Shown one piece after another: positions 11,066-21,500 of a stretch of 64,000 nucleotides of DNA. Origin of the DNA: Halichoerus grypus (lineage: Eukaryota; Chordata; Mammalia; Carnivora; Phocidae); assembly GCF_964656455.1 (NCBI RefSeq), contig NC_135718.1, positions 149,712,762 through 149,776,761 of the forward strand. The letters run 5' to 3'. Position 1 is the stretch's first letter. Each line of letters opens with the position of its first letter. The notes below the pieces were generated by a model. The model saw only the letters and a list, made by a program, of their open reading frames with translations. It was not told the origin of the DNA and did no database searches. Position numbers and translations under genes: made by a program.

Positions 11066-11525
11066 CATGGTCATCGCTGCCACCGCTGCACCCGTGGGTG
11101 GAAGCGGCCATGGCCCGATGGTGGGCATGATGCCATCACCAGTCGGTCATGAACCAAGCGGCAGAACAGCGAAAAGGTCATTTAAAAACGGACGCTGACC
11201 CAATTAGAGAAATGTCCAGAAAAGGGGAAAAGAGAAAGGTATACACGCAGGTTTAATTACGTCCACAGGGTTAATGCAGAGCTCACGCCCTTTGCCCTGG
11301 CATCCGTGAGTCACCCACAGACGCGCACTCCGCCTCGTCGGCACCAACAGTAACTAGGACTCTACAGTCATTTGGACACGCTGGTGGTGGGGGACCCAGA
11401 AGCCAACAACAAATGTGTCAGGACCCAAATGGGGAGTGGCCCGGTACAACGAAAAAGAACACCAATTTGGGGTCAGACCAAAGGGTTTCTCCCTGAGCTA
11501 GGTTTCCTCTCAAGAAGAGGACCTG
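11066..11525. other. Unique sequence
   Basis: No repeat or exon recognised. A low-confidence candidate for conserved sequence lies near 11160-11300 (CCAATTAGAG, GGTTTAATTACG). Confidence 0.3.
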
Positions 11526-11737
11526 GGGTGCGCCCAGGTGGCTCACTCGATTGAGCTTCCAACTCTTGTTTTAGGCTCAGGTCATGATCTGGGGGGGGGG
11601 TGATTCTTGGGGTGAGACGGAGCCCCACTGTCAGGCTCCGTGCTTAGTGGGAGTCTGCTTGTCCCTTCCCCTCCCCCCAGTTGCACAAGCATGCATGGCT
11701 CTCTCTAAAATAAATAAAATCTTTAAAAAAAAATAAA
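11526..11737 (+). mobile_element. Can-SINE, forward, older, with internal G-run
   Basis: Forward SINE: GGGGTGCGCCCAGGTGGCTC head, CCAACTCTTGTTTTAGGCTC variant, an unusual run of ten G at 11591-11600, and an AAAATAAATAAAATCTTT tail. Flanks AGAGGACCT and AGAGGCCAT hint at a diverged TSD. Confidence 0.93.
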
Positions 11738-11889
11738 GGAGAGGCCATGTAGTAGTACCAGCTACACACCCATCACACAATATGCCCAGATCAACACCCT
11801 TCCTTCGCTCCCTCCAAGTCACCTCTTTGGGGCCCCTTCCCTAACTGGTGGGGGAAGATTTGATGACAGAGGGTCTCTATAAATGATAG

Positions 11890-12125
11890 CAGCACCCATA
11901 GTAATACCTGGCCGGGTGCCAAGCCCTCCTTTAGACCTGCTACATAATTTTCACTCATTTAATCCCACCATAAACACAAGCTTATAAAGTATTGTTACCC
12001 TGCCTGAACATCTTACAGTAGAGGAAACCAAAGCGCAGAGAAGCTAAGAAACTTGCCCAAGGTCACACAGCTAATAATAGTAGTGTCAAGATTTGAACCC
12101 AGGCTGCCTGGTTCCAGGGCCAATG
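11890..12125 (-). repeat. MIR, reverse, well preserved
   Basis: Reverse MIR with TCATTTAATCCCACCATAA, a GAGGAAACCAAAGCGCAGAG stretch, the ACTTGCCCAAGGTCACACAG core and ATTTGAACCCAGGCTGCCTG. The core match is the best in the window. Confidence 0.85.
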
Positions 12126-12189
12126 TTCCTATAATATTCTTAAAATTCTTCTACTTCTCTTTCTAAATATAATTTTTGTTTACATTTCA

Positions 12190-12370
12190 CAGTACTCTTA
12201 GAATTACAACAGGCTTCCCATGTTCTCTGCAAACATACTTGTGAGGTTAACAGGTCAAATTTTAATATTCCCATTTAGAAGATGAACGAACAAACCAAAG
12301 CACAGAGGTTACGCGACCTGCCTCAAGCATACGGCAGGAATTCGTGCCAGGGCTGAGATTAAAATGCAGG
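12190..12370 (-). repeat. MIR, reverse, second copy
   Basis: A second, more diverged reverse MIR: ATTCCCATTTAGAAGATGA, AAAGCACAGAGGTTACGCGA, CCTGCCTCAAGCATACGGCA. Confidence 0.65.
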
Positions 12371-13727
12371 GCATCATGAGTCAAAGTCTAGAAGTGAACG
12401 GCCCAGTAGTTGCCCAGGTACCAATAGCAGGATGTCCGCAGGTGTCATTAACGTGCCCCCATCGGTGGTACTTCCCCGTGTTGGTCAAGGCAGTCAGGCA
12501 GGCGCTGAGCTTCCCTCGCGGTGACCTACCATGCCCCAACCCAGTGAGGTCACCAGCAGAGACAAGAACAGGAATGGAACCCAGGTGGCTCGGCAGGGAG
12601 CCAGCACTGAGAAAGAAAGCAGGGGATGAGCAGCGAGGGGATGCGCATCAGGGCATGAGGGCGGGGAAGGAAAAGGAACATAAACAAGTGACAGCAGCAG
12701 CTCACTGCAGGACACGGACGCGCGTGGAAGGGTCTCTGCAGCAGCCTCGGCGCACCACCCCCCGGAGGGGCAAACCCTCGGAGGCCAGACACAGACCTGG
12801 ACACAGACCCAGGGTGGTCAAAGAACGCCCAAGTACAACCGTGTGAAGAGTAGATGCATGAGAAAGATCTGATAACTAACAACACAAGGCTGGTGAGCTC
12901 ATGAGCTATTTTTCCTGTTTCCCAAATTTTACGTAAGGAGGTTATATTATTTTATCATTATCGTGAAGGAAGCTGCTTGAGCTTACAGTGCACTTGGGGA
13001 TTCAGACCTATGTGGGCCCAAGTGAGGGACCTTGGGGCCATTCTGCCAGAAGACCATCTGGATGATGGACGAAGGACCTGCGGGAAGCGGTGTATCTTGA
13101 GGAGGGCGAGTCCTCTTCAGGACCCACGAGGCACCGCCCAGCGGTGCATAGAAATACCTGAGCTGGTAGCAGGGTCCAGGCCGGGGCGTAGGGCAATTCT
13201 AAGCCTAACACAGTGCCTGTTGCTCCGTCCTGTGGCCGGGCATCCCCAGACTCATGTTGGCATCTTAGGAAAAGACCACAAACAGCAGGACGCCAGGGAG
13301 TAGCAAAACCATGGCCCCGGGGCTGTCTGAGCAGCAAGTGAAGGTCTCAGCTGTTCAGTGGAGGGCACAGCAGTGTTGCCGCCTAGAAGGAGCCAGCGCG
13401 TGGCCAGTGTGGCCCAGCGTGGCCAGTGTGGCCCAGCCAGGCAGGGTCATGCTCCACAGGGGCATGACGGCAGCAGGGTGCTATGTGGCCAGACCCTGGT
13501 CCCACGGTCCTAGCAGGGCACCTCCCGGGACTTGCTGGGCCCCCGGGCTGGGGTGGGTGCTCAGAACAGTAGTGGGGATATAAAGGACATGGGAGGAAAG
13601 TGGCCGTAGGGGCCATGAGGCACCTTCCAGGGGTGCTCAGAAACACTTGGAGAAGCTTCCGGAGAAAGCAGCACCCAAGTCTCACTGTGGTGCTTGGGGC
13701 AGAGCCAGAGGAATGTTTTTTATATTA
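12371..13727. other. GC-rich unique block with degenerate internal repeats
   Basis: No gene recognised despite frames of 90-160 codons on both strands, which overlap one another. A GAGGCACC...GGTGC...AGAAA...CTTGAG-like segment occurs at about 13128-13165 and again at about 13617-13655. A 19-bp unit GTGGCCAGTGTGGCCCAGC is duplicated in tandem at 13400-13418 and 13419-13437. Confidence 0.45.
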
Positions 13728-13739
13728 AAGTTGTTTTAT

Positions 13740-13868
13740 TTTTCCATTTTTTGTTTTAAAAAAATTTTCTTATTATTTAAGTAGGCTCCACGCCCAACGT
13801 GGGGTTTGAACTCATGACCCTGAGATCGAGAGTTGCATGCTCCACCAACTGAGCCAGCCAGGCGCCCC
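13740..13868 (-). mobile_element. Short Can-SINE variant, reverse
   Basis: A short (about 129 bp) reverse SINE with no CT-rich middle. The head reads TGAGCCAGCCAGGCGCCCC and the B-box region (GGGGTTTGAACTCATGA) is closer to a tRNA B box than in the main family. A 12-bp TSD with one mismatch flanks it: AAAGTTGTTTTA at 13728-13739 and AAAGTTGTTCTA at 13869-13880. A second copy lies at 34039-34166. Confidence 0.88.
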
Positions 13869-13880
13869 AAAGTTGTTCTA

Positions 13881-14424
13881 CATTTGATGCTCCACTCACT
13901 GATGTGGCCTGGAGGGGAAAAAAGGGGTTTTTTGTGTGTTTTTTTTTTCCCAAAAACGTTTAAGATTCAAAAATAACACTGGTGAGTTAGTAATTGAAAG
14001 CAACTCTAAGGGGCAAGAGAAATAGAGGAATAGACTAATAAACAAATTTAAGCACACAGATGGAACTCCCACACGGTGTCAGCCATTGTTTGTGTAACAA
14101 AAGAGTGGGTAATTTCAGACCGAAAACTAAGCAAAACAGCAGTTCCATGGCTCTATGAGGTGCTTCGGTAACAAACAAGAGCAATAAATATATTAAGACT
14201 AAAGGCAAAGGAATACAAAGTAGGTAATAAAGAAAAGGATATTTCAAAGAATCATAAAGATGTACAGTTTGGCAGGAAAGGATAATCAGCCATGTGAATG
14301 GTGGAAGGATGGGAGAAACGCTGAGAATTACTTTTGATCAGAAGACAAATGAGCAAGGTAAGAATCCAACCTCCAAGCGAACCAACTCTTCCATCCACTC
14401 CTTCACACGGCAGCCCACCCCCGC
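13881..14424. other. AT-rich unique sequence
   Basis: T-runs occur near 13927-13950. No gene or named repeat recognised. Confidence 0.4.
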
Positions 14425-14520
14425 CTTGAGCTAACTGAGGGCCGTGTCCTACAGACTTGACTCCCAGGGCCCAGCAGAGAGGAAGCCTCAAATGGGGGTT
14501 TCCTGAATGAACGAAGAAGT
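14425..14520 (+). repeat. L2 3' end fragment
   Basis: L2 pattern: TTGAGCTAACTGAGGGCCGT, then CTCCCAGGGCCCAGCAGAG and a TTCCTGAATGAACGAAG terminus. Confidence 0.55.
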
Positions 14521-14639
14521 GTTAAGGGAACTGAAATAAAAGCCCATCTCTGGAAGACACAGGGAAAAAAAGCTATGGTCCCTAAGGTCACCAGAGAAGG
14601 CGACTCATACACATGGCCTTTCCTGGAATTCCATTTTAT

Positions 14640-14800
14640 TTACTCTTTAACAGTCTCCCATGCACAGGCTCTGTGTCCACCAGGAAGCCTGAGGTCCGAG
14701 AGAGCAAGGACCACAAACTCTGACGTCCTCCTTCCCAGCGCCTGGCACAGAGCAGGATTTGGGGTCTTAAAGAGTTATTCATTAAATAGGCTTGAATAAA
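14640..14800 (+). repeat. L2 3' end fragment, second copy
   Basis: GAGAGCAAGGACCACAAACT, then CCCAGCGCCTGGCACAGAGC and an ATTCATTAAATAGGCTTGAA end match the L2 tail order. Confidence 0.55.
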
Positions 14801-15913
14801 GAAGATGAGAAGAGACAAGGAAAGTTACTTCTAGCGGGCAAGGTTCTTTCATTTCCATTTACAGGAGAAACGAGCTGGCTATTTATCAGGCTTCACTGCG
14901 ACAGGCATTCCGCAGGACAAAGGCGTCCTCTGAGACCTACAGGAGGGGCAGGGCCTTCCGCACAGCTCCAGGCTCGGTGTTTCCACGGGAGAGCTCAGGG
15001 TCAATAGTAAAGTACCCTGGCAGAGGCACATGCCAGCGAAGTTGGCACGGCACCTGCCCGGGGCTGGGATGGACTCCAGGCAGCCTAACTCAAGTCAAGA
15101 AAGCTCATAATTCATCCAAAGGAGAATTTAAAAACAATCCAATTAGTCAAGTATGACTACAGATTGGGCAATTGTGTGTCAACTAAAGTCAACAGTCAGG
15201 GCAGGAAGGAGGGGACAGGCCCGTCCCTCTTTCCCCAGGGCACATGACCCAGATGAAGGTGAAAGGTCTCCATTTCTTGGATTCGAGGGCTCCCGCCATA
15301 TCAACCTGTCAGCAGAAATGCCTGCACCGATCAGTGGGAGAGTCTCCTCCCTTAATGCAAAAATTCCTAGGCAGGCAGCTCCCTGTGTAACTACCACTAG
15401 ATTAAAAGGGCAGGACAAAGGTGCTAATTATTAGATAAGGAAAGGCTCTGAGACAGGAAATGCAGTAGGTTATTACAGCCAGTGCTAAGGAGGAGAGTTG
15501 CCGGGGTATTTAAATGTGTGCGGAACAAAGCACAAGGGGCCGTGGTCACAAGTTCATGTCCTTCCCAAGGAAACACACCAGGGTTTTCAGGTAACTCGGG
15601 ACTCCCTAACTGCACCTAGGTTCCTCCCAGTTGGGGAAGTAGGCATAGGCAGCCAGCCCTGCCCTGATCCCCGCCCCCCAGGCACCCTCTACACCTGCCC
15701 TGCCTAGATACAACTTCCCGCTCCACCCATACTATTCAGGAGCGTCAGAAATGGTTTCGCTGAGCAAGAATCAGCAGCTTGTCCCTTGAGATCAAAGTAG
15801 TCACGGAACAGACTTTCAAGGGACAGTCTCCAGGCTCATCTGGTACCTGGTACTGCCCCATACAGCTGGGTTTGTCAACACTACCCATTGTACCGCCGAG
15901 CACTCCCTGGGGA
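14801..15913. other. Unique sequence
   Basis: No gene or repeat recognised. Around 15098-15190 the base texture (CTCATAATTCATCC, CCAATTAGTCAAG) is suggestive of conserved non-coding sequence, unverified. Confidence 0.35.
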
Positions 15914-16031
15914 GTTCAGGAACTACAGGAAAAACAATTCTCAAATTCATACAGAACCACAAGTAGTCAAAGCAATCTTGAGAAAGAAGAACAAAGCTGG
16001 AGGCATCACTCTACCTGATTTGAAACTGTAT

Positions 16032-16101
16032 CACAAAGTTACAGTAACCAAATCAGTATGGTGCGGCACAAAGTTACAGTAACCAAAACAGTATGCTACG
16101 G
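16032..16101 (+). repeat. 35-bp tandem duplication inside L1 ORF2
   Basis: A 35-bp unit starting CACAAAGTTACAGTAACC (16032-16066) is followed directly by a second copy (16067-16101) differing at about three positions. Standard L1 ORF2 has one copy at this point, so this is a lineage- or copy-specific duplication. Confidence 0.9.
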
Positions 16102-16747
16102 CATAAAGAGAAACACAGACCAATGGAAGCCGATAGCCCAGAAATAAACCATGCCTATATGGTCAGCTAATTTTCAACAAGGGTACCAAGAATATACAAT
16201 GGGGAAAGGGTGGTCTCTTCAATAAATGGTTTTAGGAAAAATGAATATCCACCTGCAAAAAAATAAAATGGGACCCATCTCTTAACCCATAAAAGTCAAC
16301 AGAAAATGGATGGGAGACTTAAAATAAGACCCAAACCATAAAACTCCTAGAAGAAAACATGAGGGGAAAAAATATTTGACATTGGTATTGACAACGATTT
16401 TTTTTGGATAGGACACCAAAAGCTTAGGCACCAAAAGCAAAAATAAAGGAATGGAACTATAACAAATCAAAAGCTTTTGCAGAGCAAAGGAAACCATCAA
16501 TAAAATGAAAAGGCAACCTATGGGTTGGGAGAAAATATTTGCAAACTACATATGTGATAAAGGGTTAATGTCTAAAATATCTGAGGAACTCCTATAACTC
16601 AAAAGCAAAAAAAAAAAAAAATTTTTTTTAAAATTTTTAAAAAAATGGGCAAAGGGCCTGAATAGACATTTCTCCAAAGAAGACCACAAATGGCTAATAG
16701 GTACAGGAAAAGGTGCTCAGCATCACTAGTCATCAAATAAAATTCAA

Positions 16748-16936
16748 GGGGCGACTGGGTGACTCAGTCAAGCGTCTGACTCTTGATTTCGGCTGTCATG
16801 ATCTCAGGCTAGTGAGATTGAGCCCCACATTGGGCTCCTGACTGGGTGTGGAGGCTGCTTAAGCTTCTCTCTCTTCCTCTCCCTCTGCCTCTCCCTCAAC
16901 CCCACACGTGTGCTCTCTTAAAAAATTAAAAATAAA
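16748..16936 (+). mobile_element. Can-SINE nested in L1, forward
   Basis: Forward older-type SINE (GGGGCGACTGGGTGACTCAG head, CTCTTGATTTCGGCTGTC variant) inserted into the L1 at 15914-17844. A perfect 13-bp TSD AAATAAAATTCAA occurs at 16735-16747 and 16937-16949. The SINE therefore postdates the L1. Confidence 0.95.
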
Positions 16937-17282
16937 AAATAAAATTCAAAACCATAGGAAGATATCATTTCACACCTGCTAAGATGATTATTATCAACAA
17001 AAACAGAAGTTAAGTGTTGGCGAGGATGTGGAGAAAGGGGAACCCTCTTACACTGTTGGTGGGAATGCAAGCTGGTGCAGCCACTTTGGAAAACAGTATG
17101 GAGGTTCCTCAAAAAGTTAAAAATAGAGATACCATATGATCCAGCAATTCCACTTCTGGCTATATACCCAGAAGAAATGAAATTAAGTACCTCCAAGAGA
17201 TATCTGGCTTCCATCTTCGCTGCAACATTATTCACAATACTCAATATATGGAAATGACGTGTCACCAATGAAGGGAAAAAGA

Positions 17283-17338
17283 AAGAGTGGTGTGTGTATA
17301 TATATTATATATACATATATATTCACACACATACATAC
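17283..17338. repeat. TA/TG microsatellite-like tract in L1
   Basis: Alternating TGTGTATATATATTATATATA sequence followed by ACACAC steps, embedded in the L1 between its ORF2 end and 3' UTR. Confidence 0.7.
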
Positions 17339-17844
17339 CCCATGAACTACCACTCAGCTTTAAGAAAGGGGATTCTGCTATTTGCAACAACATGGATGAA
17401 CACAAAGGACATTATGCTAAATGAAACAAACCAGACCAAAAACAAAACCCTGCATGATCTCACTTCTGTGTAGAATCTTAAATAGTCTAATACATGGAAG
17501 CAGAGAGTGCTATGGTTACGGGGGGCGGGGGGGAGGCAGAGAGGTGGAGGCAATGGGGAGATGCTGGGAGAGAAGTACAGAGCTGCAGTAATATACTCTC
17601 ACCCAAGGACTGCTCTAATGCACAGAATGAGAAGTAGAGTTCATCATTCTGTACAGAATTCTGGAAATTTGCTGAAAGTAGATTTCAAGTGCTCTCATCA
17701 CACCAAAAAAAGCTAACGATGTGAGGAGAGGACATATTCATGGGCTCAACTCTAGTCATCATTTCACGGTATATATCCAAGGTCATACACCTTAAATAGA
17801 TACAACTTTTATTTAAAATTTTCATTTGTTAAAAAAAAAAAAAA

Positions 17845-18234
17845 GGGAGCTTGTAAGGAAGCAGCAAAGTTCCAGGGAGCAGCCAAGGGCAAAGGGACAC
17901 CAATAGGACAGTCTCCATATGCACCCCATAAACTATTCTCCATCCCGCCCATCCTCCTTTCCTAGGCCTTCATCCACAGGTAGATCCCCTAACCTGTTCC
18001 TGCCTCAGAAAAGGGCACAGTCTCACTAGCGTCCTCCAGCTCTGTACCCGCTTGACCCTACATCCCTCAACACCAGTCCTCCCCTTCCTCCTCCTCCTCC
18101 TCCTCCTCCACCATAACCACCAAATATACACCCATTACCAGGCTGGGGTGGCGGGGTGGTCAGCACTTACAGTCCCTGAGAGGTTCCCAGTGTGTATGTG
18201 TCAGTGAGGACCTGGAAGGAAGAAGGCAGAGACT
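17845..18234. other. Unique sequence with CCT run
   Basis: No gene recognised. Contains a (CCT)n run of about eight units at 18086-18110. Confidence 0.5.
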
Positions 18235-18330
18235 AGACTCTGTTCCGTGAGCACAGGGCAAGCCTGCTTTGCTCACCATTCAATCCCAGCATCCAGCACA
18301 GTGCTAAATAGTTACGGCATGCCACCTGAA
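18235..18330 (+). repeat. L2 3' end fragment
   Basis: GAGCACAGGGCAAGCCTG, then CAATCCCAGCATCCAGCACA and GTGCTAAATAG match the L2 tail order. Confidence 0.5.
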
Positions 18331-18347
18331 TCCAGAATGAAGTTCTA

Positions 18348-18551
18348 GGGGCGCCTGGGTGGCTCAGTCAGTGAAGTGTCTGCCTTTGGATCAGGTCATG
18401 ATCCCGGAGTCCTGGGATCGAGCCCTGAGTCAGGCTCCCTGCTCAGAGAGGAGTCTGCTTCTGCCTCTCCCTCTGTCTCCCCTCTCACCCCCGCTCATGC
18501 TCCCTCTTTCTCTCTCTCTGCTCTCTCAAATAAATAAAACCTTTAAAAAAA
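18348..18551 (+). mobile_element. Can-SINE, forward
   Basis: Forward SINE with a canonical GGGGCGCCTGGGTGGCTCAG head, a CCGGAGTCCTGGGATCGAG B-box region, an extended CT-rich part and an AAATAAATAAAACCTTT tail. I see no convincing TSD. Confidence 0.96.
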
Positions 18552-19922
18552 GAAGCAGCAGCAAAGGCAGTCAGTGGAAAGCAGAAGGCCAATGTCACGG
18601 AACAACGTGGGTACATCACCACCTTCCTACCATCCCAGAGAAAACTGGCCTCCCACTGCACAGGCCGGGAGCGCAGTTAGGAATGCCAGGACAGGGCACC
18701 GGGGAGGAGCCCCTGCTGCGGTGTCAGCAGCCGATGACCTCGACGTCATTACATGTGGCATAAATACGTCCAGTGGATGACAGAGTGGAACGGCGCTCCC
18801 TAGAGCCCCACAAAAACGCTCTCATGGAAAGCGAGGAATTCAGAGAGAGATGCTGGCCTTGGAGAGCCCAGTGATGGGACAGTCATGGGCCCGAAACAAG
18901 ATTTCCAGAGAAGCTGGGTTCACTTTGGTTCTCAGTCACAGCCAACTCCCTTGACAGCGGATTCAGAGCCGTGCGGACAGACAGCAGGCTGCAGGGGAGA
19001 CCACATGGCCTTCGCCTGCTGCTCAGTAGGGCAGGATGGCTCACAGCGAGAGGTGAGTACAGCGGGGGGGCCAGCGTGGGGGCAGTCACTGGCCCCAGAA
19101 GGACAAGCCAAGACCCCGTAGCCAGTAAAACCTTAGATTTACCCAGGCCTCTCTGAGCCCCCACCTCTCAGCCCACTCCCCACCCAAAAATTGTAATGAC
19201 AGCAAGGTTCTCAGCCCAGCAGAGCCCTCATTTGAATACCCATCCCCACCAAGAAATCAGTCTTCAGCCACCGGCTCTGCTCATCTCTCTCCCCTTTCCA
19301 TGGATTTCAAGATACAAGGAAAATTAACAATATCTGATTTTTTAAAAAATGCACAGGGTCAGACAGGACGTCCAGTCACCCAGTCTGGTCACGGATCTGC
19401 TGCCTCAATCTCTGCCAAGCCAGGATCAGCCTCGGCAAGAATACCACCAGTGAGGAGAGTGCTTTTCCTCTTGTGGTTATTTCATATTCTACCAACTCTG
19501 ACAGCTAGAAAATTCTTCTGAGCCAAATCTGCTCTTCCTACCATACCTGGTTCTGCTCCCAGTTTTGTGACAGTCTTTCCAGAAGCTGAAGATGGCTAGC
19601 AAGAGCGTGGTCTTCACAAAGGGTTGGGAAGACCCTGGCCCAACCCTCTAATCGGTTTCTCTTCCATGAGCCTAAAAGAAGTGGGTTTCAGGATAAAGTT
19701 TAAGTCACACGATGGTCAGAGGTGGAAGGGATGGTAAAGATCATTTAACTACTTCTCCCTTCAAGGGTGAACCCAGGCCCGGAGAGGAGAACCTGCCTGG
19801 CCCAGTCCTCACAGCCAGGTGAGATGTGAGCTCCCCCTCCGTTCTGGATCTACTCATACTGAGTTCTCCTAGAATACACTCCTCATTTTCCCAACAGAAC
19901 TGTGGTCCGTCCTCACGACTGA
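18552..19922. other. Unique sequence; possible exon-like segment at 18958-19052
   Basis: No gene recognised. An acceptor-like CCAACTCCCTTGACAG ends at 18957 and a donor-like GAGAGGTGAGTAC has its GT at 19053, bounding 95 bp open in two frames. The 19700-19860 part has the look of an old repeat that I cannot name. Confidence 0.3.
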
Positions 19923-19991
19923 CATACACAGACACACACACACAGACACACACACACAGACACACACACACACACACAGAGACACACACAC
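19923..19991 (+). repeat. (CA)n microsatellite with GA interruptions
   Basis: About 69 bp of CA repeat interrupted by several AGAC steps. The cysteine- and valine-rich reverse frame across it is an artefact of the repeat. Confidence 0.97.
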
Positions 19992-20666
19992 TTCAGTTCA
20001 GCACTGCTCCCAACTTACAAGCTTAGACCTTCAGCCTTTGGTTACCCTGGTACAACCTTACACGTAAAACTGAGCCCCTGGGACACCTGGGCCCCCTATT
20101 GGTGCCCATACTTGGAGCGGCACAGCAAATCCTTCTGCAAACCATTCCTAAGCAAATTTCGGACCATCTTGTACAAAAATAGCAAACACATAGGCCCCGG
20201 GGAACTGTAAGGCCATAGCCAAGAATCCAGAGGATTCTATAAGCCTATTCTATTGATCAGTTTTGGTTTGTGTTTTTTTTGTTTTTTGTTTTTTCTTCAA
20301 AGTAAATCTGAACCAGGGATATGGGATGTGTTCACTCCCTTGCAGGGCTGGCATTCTGAAAGTAAGGCGCTCCAGACCCGGGAGTCAACAGGGAAAGCAC
20401 AGTGAAAACCAGGAAATTGTAAGTATTTATTTAATACATGCTAACTGACAATGATGAACATGGCCTCAGATTTTCCAGTCTCCCCAGCCTCGGCTGGAGG
20501 TGGTACAACCAGGAAGATGAGCTAGGCAGACTGAGTAAAAAGATTTATGAGACATTTACGCTGTCGTCCATATATAGGCATCGTAGAGATAATGAAAATT
20601 CTCCCCCAAGGCATTTATAACCTGACTGAGGGACAAGATCCCTGCCATGTCTAGAACATGGTAGAT
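19992..20666. other. Unique sequence with T-rich tract
   Basis: A TTTTTTTT-G-TTTTTT tract lies near 20273-20295. No gene recognised. Confidence 0.4.
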
Positions 20667-20880
20667 CAGTAGTTCTCAACGAGGAGTGATTTTGCCCTTC
20701 AGGGGACATTTTACGGTGTCTGGAGACGTTCTGGGTTGTCACAGCTAGAGAATGCTACTGGTCCACAGGGGATAAAGGTCAAGGATGCTGCTAAACATCC
20801 CACTGGGCACAAGACAGCCCTCACAACACAGAACTATCTGGTCCAAAATGACAGTAGTGATGAGGTTAAGAAACCCTGAA
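20667..20880 (+). mobile_element. hAT-Charlie MITE, MER20-like
   Basis: Matches the MER20-type order: CAGTAGTTCTCAACGAGG start, TTCAGGGGACATTTTACGG, GTCTGGAGACGTTCTGG, GGATGCTGCTAAACATCCC, then GGTTAAGAAACCCTG end. The terminal inverted repeats are degraded but visible. Family name is from recall. Confidence 0.85.
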
Positions 20881-20894
20881 GTAGACGCACAACA

Positions 20895-21045
20895 GAATCC
20901 AACCAACTCAACATCTGTTGAGCGCGTGTGTGTGCTAGGCAAGAAGCACTCAGGAATTAGAGAGGAGTAAGGTAAGATTCTTCTCTCAAGGCTACGTAAA
21001 ACAACTCTTAAACCCAAGTTAAATTGGGTGTGTAAGTGCTTCAGG
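20895..21045 (-). repeat. L2 3' end, reverse (probable)
   Basis: AACATCTGTTGAGCGCGTGT, GTGCTAGGCAAGAAGC and TTCTTCTCTCAAGGCTACG follow the antisense L2 tail order. Confidence 0.5.
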
Positions 21046-21279
21046 ATCCTAAGAAAAGGAGGACAACTGTAGGCCGGCGTTCATCAGGAAGATGATGGGT
21101 CCCCAGCTTGGTCGTCAGGGTAGAGGAGTCTGGGACGGGCAGGCCCGAGAGGCTCCAACAGGTGAATGGGCTGAGCCAAGGGGCAGCAGTAGCCTCGCTG
21201 GCCCCACTGTGAGAAATGCGTGCCTGGGGACCACACACGAAGCCCACTGACCTCTGGCCCTCCTACATCATCACCAGCT
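21046..21279. other. Unique sequence
   Basis: No gene or repeat recognised. Confidence 0.35.
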
Positions 21280-21365
21280 ACAGAAGGCACGAACCTACAT
21301 GTCTTTATCTCCCCCTGTCCCGTAGTGCCTAGAACAGGATATGGACATAATGAATAGGAAATAAT
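21280..21365 (+). repeat. L2 3' end fragment
   Basis: TATCTCCCCCTGTCCCGTAG, TGCCTAGAACAGGATATGG and an AATGAATAGG end resemble the L2 tail. Confidence 0.5.
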
Positions 21366-21389
21366 TAGGAAATGACCATAAAAATAAGA

Positions 21390-21500
21390 ACTACCATTTA
21401 ATGAGCATTTGCTCCAGGCCAGAGAGTCTGCTGATTCTCACTCCATCCTCACCCCAACCCTGTAAAGTACACAGAATTACCGTGCTTAAAAGGGGGATAC
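21390..21500 (-). repeat. MIR, reverse, partial
   Basis: CCATTTAATGAGCATTTGCT, CCAGGCCAGAGAGTCTGCTG and a CACCCCAACCCTGTAAAGTA segment follow reverse MIR order. Confidence 0.55.

Larger units (their letters stand above)
15914..17844 (+). mobile_element. 5'-truncated L1 LINE: ORF2 3' part, 3' UTR and poly-A
   Basis: Forward L1 3' end. Recognisable ORF2 landmarks appear in order: AAGCAATCTTGAGAAAGAAG near 15970, AGAAATAAACCATGCC near 16140, GGGCAAAGGGCCTGAATAGA near 16650, TGGGAATGCAAGCTGGTGCA near 17060, then TATCCAGCAATTCCAC-type sequence near 17145. The peptide at 17075-17257 is the typical C-terminal ORF2 segment ([15 protein letters not shown]). Frames are interrupted by stops, by a 35-bp tandem duplication (16032-16101) and by a nested SINE (16748-16936). 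The element ends in a 14-A tail at 17831-17844. The upstream edge is approximate and no clean TSD is seen. Non-functional copy. Confidence 0.92.

Noticed and set aside
12364..12846. 160-codon forward frame, the longest in the window
   Set aside because: It is opposed by a 111-codon reverse frame over the same DNA, resembles no known protein, and has no splice or promoter context.
16918..17268. 116-codon reverse frame
   Set aside because: It is antisense to L1 ORF2.
18086..18110. CCT run as a CRISPR-like or coding repeat
   Set aside because: It is a simple trinucleotide repeat with no spacer structure and no coding frame support.
19741..19989. Cysteine/valine-rich reverse frame
   Set aside because: It is a translation of the CA microsatellite.
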